Shown: in pieces, positions 54,030 to 63,321 of the stretch
Position numbering within the stretch: position 1 is the stretch's first letter
Layout: each line of letters opens with the position of its first letter
DNA from: Trebonia sp963773105
GTDB taxonomy: Bacteria; Actinomycetota; Actinomycetes; Streptosporangiales; Streptosporangiaceae
Reading direction: 5' to 3'
NCBI GenBank assembly: GCA_963773105.1
Contig: CAVZAA010000010.1
Span: 62,001-126,000 of the forward strand
Length of the DNA stretch: 64,000 bases
Program-made: the position numbers and the translations under genes
Notes under the pieces: generated by a model
Told to the model about the DNA's origin: nothing
The model's database searches: none
What the model saw: the letters and a program-made list of their open reading frames with translations, nothing else

Positions 54030-55281
54030 ATGACGGAGTTCCTCGCCCGAATGATGGGCAGCGGAGCCGACCAGACCCGGCCCGAGGGGGAGCGTTGGTG
54101 GCACCTCTCGGGCTGGCGGGCCGCTCGGCCAGTGGGCCCTGGCCGGGGTGGCGGTCGCCTCGTTTGGCGGGCCGCTGGCGCTGGCGGCGCTTAACGCGCC
54201 GTTGATCGCCGGCGGCGCCATCTCCTCGGCCGGGTTCTCGATGGTCCTGGCCGCCGCCGCCTTCGGTTTCCCGCTGGCGGTCTGGTTCGGCTACGCGCGG
54301 CACGTCAGCAGCTCGGGCGGCCTGTACGCGTTCACCGAGGCGGCCGCGGGTCCGCGGGTCGCGCTGGTCCAGGCCTGCGTATGGGCGTTCAGCTACCTGC
54401 TGTACGTCGTCTACACGACGGCGCAGATCGTCTACGACCTGCTGCCGGTCGTGCTGCCGGGCGAGCGGCGGTACCAGACGTTCCTCGAGGTCGCCATCCC
54501 GGTCGTGCTGGCCGGGGTGATGATCGCCGGGCGCCGGGTCGCCCTGCTGGTCATCGGGCTGATTGCGGTGGGGCAACTGGCGCTGGCGGCGACGCTGTCC
54601 GGCGTGACCGTGGCCAACGTGAGCACGCCCGCGAGCAGCTTCGGGGCGTCCGCGCCGGCCGGGTCGCTCGCCATCGCGGGCGGCCAGACCGCGCTGCTGT
54701 ACATCTGCGGCAGCCTGCCGTTCTTCCTCGGCGGGGAACTGGGCGGGAACCTGCGGCAGCAGTTCCGCACCATGCGGCGCGGCGTCCTTGGCGCCTACCT
54801 GGCGACCGCCGTCGTGATCATCGCCGCCGTCGCCCCGCTGGCGGCCGACCCGGCCCTGGCGCAGAGCGAAATCCCGGGCATGGCGGTGGCGGAGCGATTC
54901 GTCGGCCATGGCTTCGCCGTCACGGTGGGGATCGGCGTGGCGGCCAGCACGGCGGCGGTCATCCTGATCGAGTACCTGGCGCTGAGCAGGCTGACGGTCG
55001 CGGTGACGGCGTGGCCGCTGCGCCGGGTCATCATCGGCATCGGCGTCATCATGGTCGTCGTCGGGCCGGTGATGCTCATCAACCCGGGCCAGATCTACGA
55101 CGACCTGATCACGCCCTCGCTGTTCGCGCTGTGGCTCAGCCAGCTCATCACCTTCGCCGTCTACCCGCGGTTCGTCGCCCGACGAGGCGGCCGGGTGCTG
55201 CCGGCCCTGGTGCTGGCGGCGGGCGCGAGCGCGCTGGCCGTCTACGGCCTGTGGACGACCATTGCCACCTCTTCTTTCTGA
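54030..55281 (+). CDS. APC-superfamily amino-acid/polyamine permease with a frameshift near 54,110
   Basis: ATG 54030 opens TEFLARMMGSGADQTRPEGE, RWWHLSG. One base later the frame of AGGPLGQWALAGVAVASFGG takes over, with about 12 membrane helices to TGA 55281 (VVASFGGPLAL, AISSAGFSMVLAAAAFGFPL, SSGGLYAFTEAAAGPRVALV, a typical APC TM1-3 pattern with the GG unwound-helix motif). About 416 residues once corrected, normal for APC transporters. The break is in a GGG run, again like a sequencing indel. Substrate unknown. It probably forms an operon with the upstream lipoprotein and the small membrane protein downstream. Confidence 0.8.
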
Positions 55282-55308
55282 TTTACCCGACACGCCTGAG
55301 GAGGCGTC

Positions 55309-55442
55309 ATGTTCAATCGCGATCCCATCCTCCGGTTCCTGTTCCGCAGACCGGGCGCGCTGCGACCGCCGTCGGGCTGCTCCTGACCGTCTACGTGGGG
55401 CTGTTCGGCCACACCGAGAGCCTGGGCAGCCGCGGGGCCTAG
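55309..55442 (+). CDS. Small membrane protein with a frameshift near 55,353
   Basis: GAGGAGG at 55299-55304 precedes ATG 55309. MFNRDPILRFLFRRPG, then after restoring one G, RAATAVGLLLTVYVGLFGHT, ESLGSRGA and TAG. About 44 residues with one hydrophobic segment and an arginine-rich N-terminus (cytoplasmic side). No family recognised. It lies 28 bases after the permease stop, so it is probably an operon member. Without the correction, the first frame ends early at GCS and TGA. Confidence 0.4.
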
Positions 55443-55771
55443 CGCGCCGGGCACCGGCCGCTGAACTGCTCGTCGATGATGATCGGCCGCGCGGCGGTGC
55501 GCATCCCGGCCGGCAGGCTCGCGAGGTTCGGCCAGGCGGTGTCGACGGGCGGGCAGCCCGGCGATGGCAGGCGGACCAGCGGTGCGGGAAGCGCGGCCGG
55601 CTGGCTGGCGAGGGCCGGCGCGGTCGTCGGGTGCTGCGCGCGCGCCTCCGTCACCGCGAACGCGACACCAGCGGCCGCGATGGCCGTTATCGAAGCGGCG
55701 ACGGCGAGCACGCGACGACGGCGCGACGGCCAGCGCGCTTGGCGTCTCGGTCCGAAACTAACCTCGTCCAT
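55439..55771 (-). CDS. Small membrane-anchored hypothetical protein
   Basis: 110 residues from ATG 55771. FGPRRQARWPSRRRRVLAVA (basic) is followed by a hydrophobic helix AVAASITAIAAAGVAFAV, then an Ala/Pro-rich extracytoplasmic region with two Cys (SPGCPPVDTAW, SGRCPAR). It is a type II single-pass protein or carries an uncleaved signal. No domain recognised. It overlaps the last bases of the opposite-strand small protein. Confidence 0.55.
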   Translation of the reverse strand: MDEVSFGPRRQARWPSRRRRVLAVAASITAIAAAGVAFAVTEARAQHPTTAPALASQPAALPAPLVRLPSPGCPPVDTAWPNLASLPAGMRTAARPIIIDEQFSGRCPAR

Positions 55772-55855
55772 CGAGACCACCCGCCCCATTCATGGCAATT
55801 CGTCACCATAGTGGCGCATATGCCACGTAATGGGCAAGGGCTAGCGCAGCCGAAC

Positions 55856-55904
55856 AGGCCAGGCCGGGATAGCAGGGCCGGGATCTAAGGTCAGGGCCTG
55901 GCCT
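55856..55904 (-). terminator. 10-bp inverted repeat spanning the methyltransferase stop
   Basis: AGGCCAGGCC (55856-55865) pairs perfectly with GGCCTGGCCT (55895-55904) around a 29-base loop that includes the stop at 55891. No T-tract, so it may be an inefficient terminator or a 3'-end stabiliser. Confidence 0.4.
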
Positions 55905-56964
55905 CAAGGACTAGGTTCATCGGGGTCTCTACCGCCCGGCGGAAGCAGGTGTAGCCGGCCTGCTCGAATACCTGGCGCAGCCGTGCCTCGCCCGCTTGCG
56001 CGCCGAGCGCGGTGCCCACCGGCTGGGACAGTGAGTTGGGCGCGCAGACCGCGGACGAGGCGTGATAGAACAGCGGCGCCATCGGGTTGGAGGTCAGGTT
56101 CGCCTGGTGATCGTCCAGCGCGAACGGCTCGACCAGCAGCACCGTGCCGCCGGGTTCGAGGTGCTCGCGGGCATGGCGGGCCGCCCCAACCGGGTCGCCC
56201 ATGTCGTGCAGGCAGTCGAAGAAGCAGATCAGGTCGAACCGGCCGGAGTAGCGGTCGGCCGCGGCCACCTCGAAGGTCGCCTGGCCGGTCAGGCCGGCCT
56301 GCTCGGCCCGGGTGCACGCGGTGGCGATCGAGGGCTGGTGGAAGTCGAAGCCCCAGAACCGGGAGTTCGGGAACGCATCCGCCATCACCACGACCGAGGC
56401 CCCGTGCCCGCAGCCGATGTCGGCGACCCGGGCGCCGGCCTCCAGCTTGCCCTGCACGCCGTCGAGGGCGGCGATCCAGCCGGGCAAGTGGACGCGATAG
56501 CCGGTGCGAAACAGCCACTCGGTGCCCTGGAACAGCCGCGAGTCGTGATCGGCCCAGCTCATCGCCCCGTCGCCGCGAAAGGCGGCGGTGAGTCCATCGA
56601 TGTCGGCGTAGAACGAGGCGATCGCGTTCATCGCCCGCGCGGTGAAAACCGGGGAGCCGTCGTCGGCTAGGGCCATCACCGCCTCACCGCTGAGCGCGTA
56701 GGTGTCCGTGGCCGGGTCGTAGCTGATCAGGCCGGAGGCGGCCTGCCCGTCCAGCCATTCCGCCACCAGCCGCGGGTTGCAGCCCGCCCCGGCGGCGATC
56801 TGGGCCGCGGTGGCCGGCCCGGCGGAGGCCAGCGTGCGGTACAGGCCGAGCTCGTCGCCCAGCCAGATCCCGTAGCACACCGCGGCGCCGGTCATGAATC
56901 CGATCATGCGCTGCATGAATTCCTCGAGCCGTACCTCGTCAACCTCAGCCGTCACCGCCGACAC
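55891..56964 (-). CDS. SAM-dependent methyltransferase with winged-helix N-domain (O-methyltransferase-like)
   Basis: 357 residues. The N-terminal winged-helix domain (residues about 10-90: GIWLGDELGLYRTLASAGPA, then AAQIAAGAGCNPRLVAEWLD) is the dimerisation fold of class I O-methyltransferases. The SAM-binding Rossmann domain has VADIGCGHGASVVVMADAFP (about 177-196), the acidic strand residue in FWGFDFHQ, and FFDCLHDMGDP. Cytoplasmic; the acceptor is unknown. In actinobacteria this domain pair occurs in natural-product tailoring and lipid modification. It lies divergent from the next methyltransferase at 57141. Confidence 0.88.
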   Translation of the reverse strand: MSAVTAEVDEVRLEEFMQRMIGFMTGAAVCYGIWLGDELGLYRTLASAGPATAAQIAAGAGCNPRLVAEWLDGQAASGLISYDPATDTYALSGEAVMALADDGSPVFTARAMNAIASFYADIDGLTAAFRGDGAMSWADHDSRLFQGTEWLFRTGYRVHLPGWIAALDGVQGKLEAGARVADIGCGHGASVVVMADAFPNSRFWGFDFHQPSIATACTRAEQAGLTGQATFEVAAADRYSGRFDLICFFDCLHDMGDPVGAARHAREHLEPGGTVLLVEPFALDDHQANLTSNPMAPLFYHASSAVCAPNSLSQPVGTALGAQAGEARLRQVFEQAGYTCFRRAVETPMNLVLEARP

Positions 56965-57140
56965 CCCTTATCGGTCGTTCCTGGCTCCCCGGGGTGCGAA
57001 CGCGGCTCCGGGCAGCGCGCGGTCTTTCCGCTCACTCCAAGGGGCCCGGGTGCAGCCGGCGTGCAGACGATGTGCAGACCGTGTGGAGGCGGCCTGGCCG
57101 CCAGCAGCCCGGAGGCGCCTCGGGGAAGTAGCCTTGGGCG

Positions 57141-57857
57141 ATGTTCTCGCCTCAGGGCCCGTCCCTGCGTGAGCTGGCCCTGCAGGCGCTGTCCTCGATC
57201 GAGGGCGGCTATGACCTGCTTGCACCGAAGTTCGATAACACGCCGTTCCGCACCTCCGATGGCGTGCTCGACGCGACCGCCGACGCACTGCGCCCGCTCG
57301 GCCCGTTCGGCGCGGGACTGGACGTGTGCTGCGGCACCGGCGCCGGCCTGCGGGTCCTGACGTCGCTGTGCCAGGGGCGGGTCGCGGGGGTCGATGTCAG
57401 CGCCGGCATGCTCGCGCGGGCGCGCAGCGCCCAACCGGACGCCGGATGGGTACGGGCCGACGCCCGGGCGCTGCCCTTCGCCGGGGCCTTCGACCTGGCG
57501 GTCAGCTTCGGCACGCTCGGGCACTTCGTGCCCGAGCGGCCCGCGCTGTTCGCGGGCGTGCATCGCGCGCTGCGCCCCGGCGGGGTGTTCGCCGTCCCGG
57601 TCGGCGCGCCGCCGCCGGTTGGCTCGGGCCGGTACTGGGCACTGCTCGGGTTCGACCTGGCCATGCGAGTCCGCAATGCGGTGTGGCGTCCCCCGTTCGT
57701 CATGTACTACCGCACCTGCCCGCTGCCCGCGGTCCGCGCTGACCTGACGGCAGCCGGATTCTCGGTAACGACAATCCCGTTGACGGCTCCCGGGTCGCGC
57801 CGGGACGAGAGCCCGCAGTGCCTGCTTCTCCTCGCGCGCAAGGCCAGCGCGCCCTGA
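57141..57857 (+). CDS. Class I SAM-dependent methyltransferase (UbiE/methyltransf_11-like)
   Basis: 238 residues. Motif I is GLDVCCGTGAGLRVLTS (about 54-70), motif II VDVSAGMLARARSAQPDA, motif IV FDLAVSFGTLGHFVPERPAL, followed by HRALRPGGVFAVPVG, all standard. The C-terminal part (RNAVWRPPFVMYYRTCPLPA) carries the substrate pocket and no known signature. Five bases separate its stop from the converging ferritin-like gene. The 176-base gap upstream contains GTGCAGACGAT / GTGCAGACCGT near-repeats of unknown meaning. Substrate unknown. Confidence 0.88.
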   Translation: MFSPQGPSLRELALQALSSIEGGYDLLAPKFDNTPFRTSDGVLDATADALRPLGPFGAGLDVCCGTGAGLRVLTSLCQGRVAGVDVSAGMLARARSAQPDAGWVRADARALPFAGAFDLAVSFGTLGHFVPERPALFAGVHRALRPGGVFAVPVGAPPPVGSGRYWALLGFDLAMRVRNAVWRPPFVMYYRTCPLPAVRADLTAAGFSVTTIPLTAPGSRRDESPQCLLLLARKASAP

Positions 57858-57862
57858 CCCGG

Positions 57863-58690
57863 TTACGCGCCGTGGCGCGCCCGGGCGGAGTCAGGCGTGC
57901 CGAGCGGGTCGCGGTGGGCGGGCATCCGCAGCGTGACCATGCGGCGCCAGCCGCCCAGCCGCTCGTAGAGGTAGACCGCGTCGATTCCGATGTCCAGGCT
58001 GGCGGACTTGAGCCTCGACCAGTGCAGCGTCCGTCCCAGGTGGGCCATCACCGCCTTGCTGACGTCGCGGTAGACCGCGATCTCGGCGTGGGCGGTGGCG
58101 CGCAGGATGGAATCGATGTCGCGGCGGTGGCCCGCGGCGGCGAGCCGGAGCAGCTCCTCGTGGCAGTAGGCCAGGTGGTTGTCCTCGTCGGCCGAGATCA
58201 CCGTGACCGCCCGGCTGACGTCGGCGTTGTCCGTCGAGTAGCGGCGCAGCGACCGCATCTGCTCAGACGCCCGCTGCTCGGTCACCCGGCTGTGCGCTAG
58301 GTAGGTGATAATGTCCGCCTCGGTCAGCGGCCGGTCCGCCCGCAGCCTGCTGTGCGCGAGCCCGATGCCCATGCTCTCAAGCCGCATGGTGTAGTCGGTA
58401 CTGGCGGGCACCCGCGCGGGAGAGAGGTTCCGCTTGCGCAGCAGCGCATTGAATATGCGCCCGTGCTTGTCCTCGTCGGCCCCGTGCCGGGCGATCTTAG
58501 GCGCGAGGTCACGGCAGGAATCCGGGACCAGTGCGGCGATCCTGCCGTTCTCCCAGCCGCCCTGGGCCTCGCCGCTGGCCGCGATGGAGCAGAACAGGCG
58601 GAACGCCTCGTCGTTACTGAAGATCTCGCCGTAGATTGCCCTGGGTGACAGCATCCTGGGTACCTCCGGTTCGGGCAGGCGCACGGCCAT
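57863..58690 (-). CDS. Ferritin-like domain (rubrerythrin/diiron-type) protein
   Basis: 275 residues from ATG 58690, which follows AAGGAAGGA (GTG 58708 is the alternative). Diiron-type helices: DEAFRLFCSIAASGEAQGGW, then HGADEDKHGRIFNALLRKRN (E-x-x-H), later VISADEDNHLAYCHEELLRL (E-x-x-H) and HAEIAVYRDVSKAVMAHLGR. Two E-x-x-H pairs fit a ferritin-like four-helix diiron site. Related proteins act as oxygenases, aldehyde deformylating enzymes or stress peroxidases. Cytoplasmic. Function not assignable further. Confidence 0.75.
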   Translation of the reverse strand: MAVRLPEPEVPRMLSPRAIYGEIFSNDEAFRLFCSIAASGEAQGGWENGRIAALVPDSCRDLAPKIARHGADEDKHGRIFNALLRKRNLSPARVPASTDYTMRLESMGIGLAHSRLRADRPLTEADIITYLAHSRVTEQRASEQMRSLRRYSTDNADVSRAVTVISADEDNHLAYCHEELLRLAAAGHRRDIDSILRATAHAEIAVYRDVSKAVMAHLGRTLHWSRLKSASLDIGIDAVYLYERLGGWRRMVTLRMPAHRDPLGTPDSARARHGA

Positions 58691-58799
58691 GTCCTTCCTT
58701 ATTGTCACCGCCGCACACGATCAGTAATCATGTCGCTACATTACGTTCACCTTGCCGGAGGTCGCGAGCTGTCGCCCGCGCGGTCAGCGCTCTCTTTTC

Positions 58800-59183
58800 C
58801 TACTCGGCCAGGGCCACCCAGGAGACCGCGACGCATTCCGGGCAATACCGGGTTTCCGGCTCGGGCAGCAGCTCGGCGGTCGGGATGGACCTTGAGCACT
58901 GCTCACATCGCCCGAAGCTGCCGTCTGAAAGGCGCGCGAGCGCATCCTCGGTATCGCCGAGCGCGCGCCGAGCCGCCGTGGCCTCTCGCAGCAACCGCGG
59001 CAACGGTGCGGTCTCGACCGTGCCTGCCGGGTTGCCGTCGGAGCTTTCCTCGGCGTCGTGGTAAGCCAGCGCCAGCTCCGTCAGCGTGTTGAGCCGCTGC
59101 TGCCAGCGTTCCTCGAGCATGCTGTGCCATGCGGGGAGGGCCGACTGCGGCAGCGCCGCAGTGAGGGCGTCAGGAGTGCCCAT
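58800..59183 (-). CDS. TraR/DksA-type zinc-finger protein
   Basis: About 127 residues. The N-terminal coiled coil (EERWQQRLNTLTELALAYHD, LREATAARRALGDTEDALAR) is followed by a C4 zinc finger CEQCSRSIPTAELLPEPETR, YCPEC (C-x2-C-x17-C-x2-C), the TraR/DksA signature. DksA-like proteins enter the RNA polymerase secondary channel and modulate initiation; several actinobacterial ones (CarD/RbpA-independent) are small like this. Three consecutive ATG codons (59189, 59186, 59183) follow GAAGGAC. The last is best spaced, so the start is uncertain by two residues. It overlaps the preceding C2H2 gene. Confidence 0.85.
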   Translation of the reverse strand: MGTPDALTAALPQSALPAWHSMLEERWQQRLNTLTELALAYHDAEESSDGNPAGTVETAPLPRLLREATAARRALGDTEDALARLSDGSFGRCEQCSRSIPTAELLPEPETRYCPECVAVSWVALAE

Positions 59184-59307
59184 CATCATCGTCCTTCGGT
59201 GCGCGTCTACGTTCGTGATCCTCGCGGATGTGCAGTTCAAGCAGCGGACCGCTGGTGAACCGCAACCCGCACAATCCGCAGGTCAGCGGGAGCGTGGTTG
59301 GCATCAT
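59170..59307 (-). CDS. C2H2 zinc-finger mini-protein (45 residues)
   Basis: ATG 59307 (or 59304) follows AAAGGA. The 45 residues include CGLCGLRFTSGPLLELHIRE, DH: Cys-x2-Cys-x12-His-x4-His, with the Phe and Leu of the classic C2H2 hydrophobic core. The tail RRRAPKDDDDGHS is charged. The gene ends within the first codons of the TraR/DksA gene (overlap of at least 14 bases), so the two zinc proteins are coupled. Single C2H2 fingers are rare but known in actinobacteria; a nucleic-acid or protein-binding regulator is likely. Confidence 0.65.
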   Translation of the reverse strand: MMPTTLPLTCGLCGLRFTSGPLLELHIREDHERRRAPKDDDDGHS

Positions 59308-59460
59308 GGTGTCCTTTCTCCCTTGAGCCCAGGAAAGCCGCCGGGGCTGGAAAGCGCGTGTGATCGCGGTGGCGGCCAGATGGAGACCCCCATGGCCGCC
59401 TCCACACCGTCTTCATCAAGGCGGCACGGCAGTTGCAGACCGCCACCGTGAGCTGGCACG

Positions 59461-60599
59461 GTGACTGTTCCGATCTGGGCCTGGGCCGCGTTCGCCGCGT
59501 TCGTCGTCACGATGCTGGCGGTGGACCTGTTCGTGCTGCACCGCCGGGCCCGTGAAGTGTCGCTGCGGGAAGCCGCGATCTGGAGCGCCGTCTGGGTCGC
59601 GATCGGCCTCGGCTTCGCCGGCCTGCTCTGGGCCTGGCGCGGGGGCGGCCCCGCCCAGGCCTACCTGGCCGGCTACCTGATCGAGAAGAGCCTGTCGGTC
59701 GACAACGTCTTCGTGTTCGCGGTCATCTTCTCCGCGTTCGCGATCCCGCTACGCCACCAGCATCGCGTGCTCATGCTCGGCATACTCGGGGCGCTGATCA
59801 TGCGCGCCGGGTTCATCCTGGGCGGCGCCGCCCTGCTGCACAGCTTCCACCTGGTCAGCTACCTGTTCGGCGCCGTGCTGCTGTTCGCCGCGGTCAAGCT
59901 GGGGTTCGGCCAGGACCACATCCAGCCCCGCCGGAACTTGGCCCTGCGGGCGCTTGGCACGATCCTGCCCGCCACCGCGGGCTGCGCGGTCAGCGGTTCC
60001 TGGTCAGGGAACGGGGCCGCCTGCTGGCCACCCCGCTGCTGCTGGCCCTGATCGTCGTCGAGACCACCGACGTGATCTTCGCGATCGACTCGATCCCCGC
60101 GATCCTCGCCGTCACCACCGACACGTTCGTCGTCTACACGTCCAACGTGTTCGCCTTGCTGGGCATGCGCGCGCTGTACTTCCTCCTCGCGGGCGCGTCC
60201 GTCCAGTTCCGCTACCTCCAGCCGGGGCTGGCCGTCATCCTGGCGGGCATCGCGGCGAAGATGCTGACGGCCGACCTGTACGAGGTCCCGGTCTGGGCGT
60301 CGCCCGCCTTCATCGCCGTCGTGCTGGCCGTCGTCGCGGCGTTGTCCGTCCGCGAGAGCCGCCGCCGCGCGGCACCGGACACGACCGGCAGCCGCACGCC
60401 CGATCCCGCCGTGCCCGTCCCCGCCCGGAACCCGGACGCCGGTCCCGCGCCTGAATACCCCATCGTCAACTCCAGCCTCACGGGTTCCGGCCCCCGCCCG
60501 AAAACGGCTGACCGTGTGCCGGTGGGGGCGCCCCGCGACCCGAAAGCACCACAATCACGGACGCGCACGGTGATACGCGACGCTAACGGCACACGATAA
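59461..60599 (+). CDS. TerC-family integral membrane protein with a frameshift near 59,980
   Basis: GTG 59461. The first frame has the TerC helices VTMLAVDLFVLHRRAREVSL, YLIEKSLSVDNVFVFAVIFS (the conserved E-K-x-L-S-x-D-N metal site) and HRVLMLGILGALIMR. Restoring one G near 59,980 joins it to GLRGQRFLVRERGRLLATPL, LALIVVETTDVIFAIDSIPA, ILAVTTDTFVVYTSNVFALL, with the second E/D-rich metal motif. About 375 residues including a 75-residue hydrophilic tail. TerC proteins transport Mn2+ (alx/meeF-type) or support secretion of metal-loaded enzymes. No ter genes nearby, so Mn2+ export is the better guess. Confidence 0.85.
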
Positions 60600-60750
60600 G
60601 CTCTGAGTGCCCGGCGGCTGCGCCACCGGCAGACATCGGACTGAAGAGAGTCGGCCGGGTCCGTTCGAAAGAATGGGTTTGATCTGCCTGGGCATCCGCC
60701 GCGCTTCCCCTGGCAGCGAGCGCGGGGCCCTTAACTAACCGGCCTTGCGC

Positions 60751-62091
60751 CTAACGGACCCACGCCAGCGGGATTGCGTTCGCCATCATGTTGTAGCCGA
60801 GGTCGTTGGGGTGAAGGTTGTCTCCGCTGTTGTAAGCCGGATAGTAATAGCGCGGATCAAGCGGCGCGCTGGTCACCGCGGCGAAGTTAATGACCCCGTC
60901 GGCGGCGTGGCTGTCCATGATCCAGCGGTTCACCTCGCTGCGCAGCGGCTCGCGGGCCGGTGCCGGAGTGAGGGTGCCCAGGTAGACCTTGACGCCCCGG
61001 GCGTGCGCCATGGCGATCAGCCGAAGATACCCCGCCTCGATCTGGGCGGCGGTCAGCTGCCTGCTCGCCGGGACGGTGCAGGCGTTCACGGGGTCCTTGG
61101 CGAAGCCAATGTCGTTGATGCCCTCGAGCACAATGACCTCGCGGACGTCCGGCTCGGACAGGGCGTCCCGCTGGAAGCGCGTCAACGCGCTCTGCCCGAA
61201 GCACCGGGAGTCGCTCAGCACCCGGTTGCCGCCGATCCCCTCATCCACGACGCCGGGCGCGCGATCGCCGAGGCTGGCGTCGAGGCGCCGCGCGAGGTAG
61301 TTGGGCCAGCGGTCGTCCGCCCCGGACTCGGAGCCGATGCCATCGGTGATGGAGTCGCCGAACGCCACGATCGTCCCGTCCGCCGTCGCCGACCTGACAT
61401 CGACCTCGGTGGCGAAGTACCAGGACTGCACACGATGAACGAAGGAAGTCCCCTGAGCGTCAGCCACCTGATCGCCTGATGCGACGAAGCTCGTCTGCCC
61501 GGAGTACCCGTGATTGGTCGCGGGTCCGGTGGGAGCCGGCAGGTACAGGCTGATCGCCATCTCCGCCAGGGGCGGGACCGTCCGGCCGAGGGGATCGCTG
61601 GTCACGGTGGCCCCGGCGGGGATGGTGACCGCAGCCCTTCCCCCGAACGTCAACGGGCTGTCGCTCCCCGGCACCAGCCGGGCGCCGTCAAGGACGACCC
61701 CGACGCTGGCCCGGCCGATCGTCAGCGGCCGGGTGCCGAAAAGGTTGCTCAGGCGGACGCGGAGGGCATCACCGCCGACGCTGGTGTAGACGATGTCGCG
61801 AACCGTCTGATTGCCGAAGCCCTGCGCGGCCTGCTTTGTGTCCGAGGGCGCCATCGGGCTGGCCGCCCAGGTGGCGACCCAGGAGACGCGGGCAGCCTGC
61901 ACGCGAACGCGCGAGGGCGCACTCGGCTGGGAGGCACTGCCTGGCGGAGCAACGCCGGGGAGCCTGCCGCCCGAGGAGGTCGCCGGCGAGGCGAGCAGGG
62001 ACGCGGCGGCCAGGCCGACCGAGATGCCCACGGCCAGGAAGGCAACGTAGCCGAGTATCCGAGATCCAGCGAACCAGGAGCGAAAGGGCAC
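60751..62091 (-). CDS. Secreted SGNH/GDSL hydrolase
   Basis: 446 residues with an N-terminal signal/anchor (GSRILGYVAFLAVGISVGLA). SGNH blocks: FGDSITDGIGS (nucleophile Ser, block I), GIGGNRVL (Gly, block II), LEGINDIGF (Asn, block III), and NLHPNDLGYNMMANA (Asp-x-x-His region D-N-L-H-P-N-D, block V). The N-terminal half (WVATWAASPMAPSDTKQAAQ, LRVRLSNLFGTRPLTIGRAS) is the extra beta domain of the SGNH subfamily acting on polysaccharide acyl groups or lipids. Extracytoplasmic esterase or lipase, substrate unknown. Confidence 0.9.
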   Translation of the reverse strand: MPFRSWFAGSRILGYVAFLAVGISVGLAAASLLASPATSSGGRLPGVAPPGSASQPSAPSRVRVQAARVSWVATWAASPMAPSDTKQAAQGFGNQTVRDIVYTSVGGDALRVRLSNLFGTRPLTIGRASVGVVLDGARLVPGSDSPLTFGGRAAVTIPAGATVTSDPLGRTVPPLAEMAISLYLPAPTGPATNHGYSGQTSFVASGDQVADAQGTSFVHRVQSWYFATEVDVRSATADGTIVAFGDSITDGIGSESGADDRWPNYLARRLDASLGDRAPGVVDEGIGGNRVLSDSRCFGQSALTRFQRDALSEPDVREVIVLEGINDIGFAKDPVNACTVPASRQLTAAQIEAGYLRLIAMAHARGVKVYLGTLTPAPAREPLRSEVNRWIMDSHAADGVINFAAVTSAPLDPRYYYPAYNSGDNLHPNDLGYNMMANAIPLAWVR

Positions 62092-62213
62092 GCGACCATC
62101 CGCTTATGTCGATGAATGCACCGCACGGAAGCTTACCCACGCGCTCGCGCGACAACCCGTGATGGCCACGCCTTAGCGCGCTGCCTTGGCTGGCCGGGCT
62201 GATCAGCCGGCGG

Positions 62214-63113
62214 TCAGTAGTACCACGGGAACTGCTGCCAGTCGGGCTCGCGCTTTTCGAGGAACGCGTCCCTGCCCTCGGCGGCCTCGTCGGTCATGTA
62301 GGCGAGCCTGGTGGCTTCGCCCGCGAACAGCTGCTGGCCCACGAGGCCGTCGTCGATGGCGTTGAACGCGTACTTCAGCATCCGCTGCGAGGTGGGGCTC
62401 TTTCCGTTGATCTTCGCCGCCCACTCGAGCGCGGTGCGTTCCAAGTCCGCGTGCGGCACCACCGCGTTGACGGTGCCCATCCGGTGCCCTTCCTCGGCGT
62501 CGTAGGTGTCGCCCAGGAAGAAGATCTCCCGGGCGAACTTCTGGCCGACCTGGCGGGCCAGGTAGGCGGAGCCGAACCCGCCGTCGAAGCTGGCGACGTC
62601 GGCGTCGGTCTGCTTGAAGCGCGCGTGCTCGCGGCTGGCCAGGGTCAGGTCGCAGACGACGTGCAGGCTGTGCCCGCCGCCCGCCGCCCAGCCGGGGACT
62701 ACGCAGATGACGACCTTGGGCATGAACCGGATGAGCCGCTGCACCTCGAGGATGTGCAGCCGTCCGCTGCGCGCCGGGTCGATGGTCTCGCTTGTCTCCC
62801 CTTCGGCGTAGCGGTAGCCGTCCCGGCCGCGGATCCGCTGGTCGCCGCCGGAGCAGAACGCCCACCCGCCGTCCTTGGGCGAGGGGCCGTTGCCGGTCAG
62901 CAGGACGCACCCGACGTCGGAGGACATCCGGGCGTGGTCAAGCGCGGTGTACAGCTCGTCCACCGTGTGCGGGCGGAATGCGTTGCGGATCTCGGGTCGG
63001 TTGAAGGCCACGCGGACCGTGCCGGAGTCCACCGCACGGTGATAGGTGATGTCGGTGAAGGAGAAGCCGCTGACCGTGCGCCAGCGCTCGGGATCGAAGA
63101 TCTCAGAAACCAT
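62214..63113 (-). CDS. menB: 1,4-dihydroxy-2-naphthoyl-CoA synthase
   Basis: 299 residues from ATG 63113; the upstream part of the long frame is not protein-like. Crotonase fold with the MenB signatures: YHRAVDSGTVRVAFNRPEIR, NAFRPHTVDELYTALDHAR, SGGDQRIRGRDGYRYAEGE, VPGWAAGGGHSLHVVCDLT (oxyanion), and DADVASFDGGFGSAYLARQV (the Asp/Ser region specific to MenB). C-terminus FLEKREPDWQQFPWYY is typical. It cyclises O-succinylbenzoyl-CoA in menaquinone biosynthesis. No other men genes are within the window. Confidence 0.95.
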   Translation of the reverse strand: MVSEIFDPERWRTVSGFSFTDITYHRAVDSGTVRVAFNRPEIRNAFRPHTVDELYTALDHARMSSDVGCVLLTGNGPSPKDGGWAFCSGGDQRIRGRDGYRYAEGETSETIDPARSGRLHILEVQRLIRFMPKVVICVVPGWAAGGGHSLHVVCDLTLASREHARFKQTDADVASFDGGFGSAYLARQVGQKFAREIFFLGDTYDAEEGHRMGTVNAVVPHADLERTALEWAAKINGKSPTSQRMLKYAFNAIDDGLVGQQLFAGEATRLAYMTDEAAEGRDAFLEKREPDWQQFPWYY

Positions 63114-63321
63114 GGCCACCATTGTGGCCGAACATGTTCTGCATCCCGTGTTCAGGTGACGAGCCCCCGCGGACGTATGATGGTCGGGCTGCTCGGTTAG
63201 GGCGCCTGGTGGCTTCTGGGCAACGGTGACCTCAACCTCGACGCGATGCCTCGAGCTGGTGGCCACGCAGCTGCTCGTGTTCATATTCGCCGACGTCAAG
63301 TCATGGTTGCCGTGAGGACGC

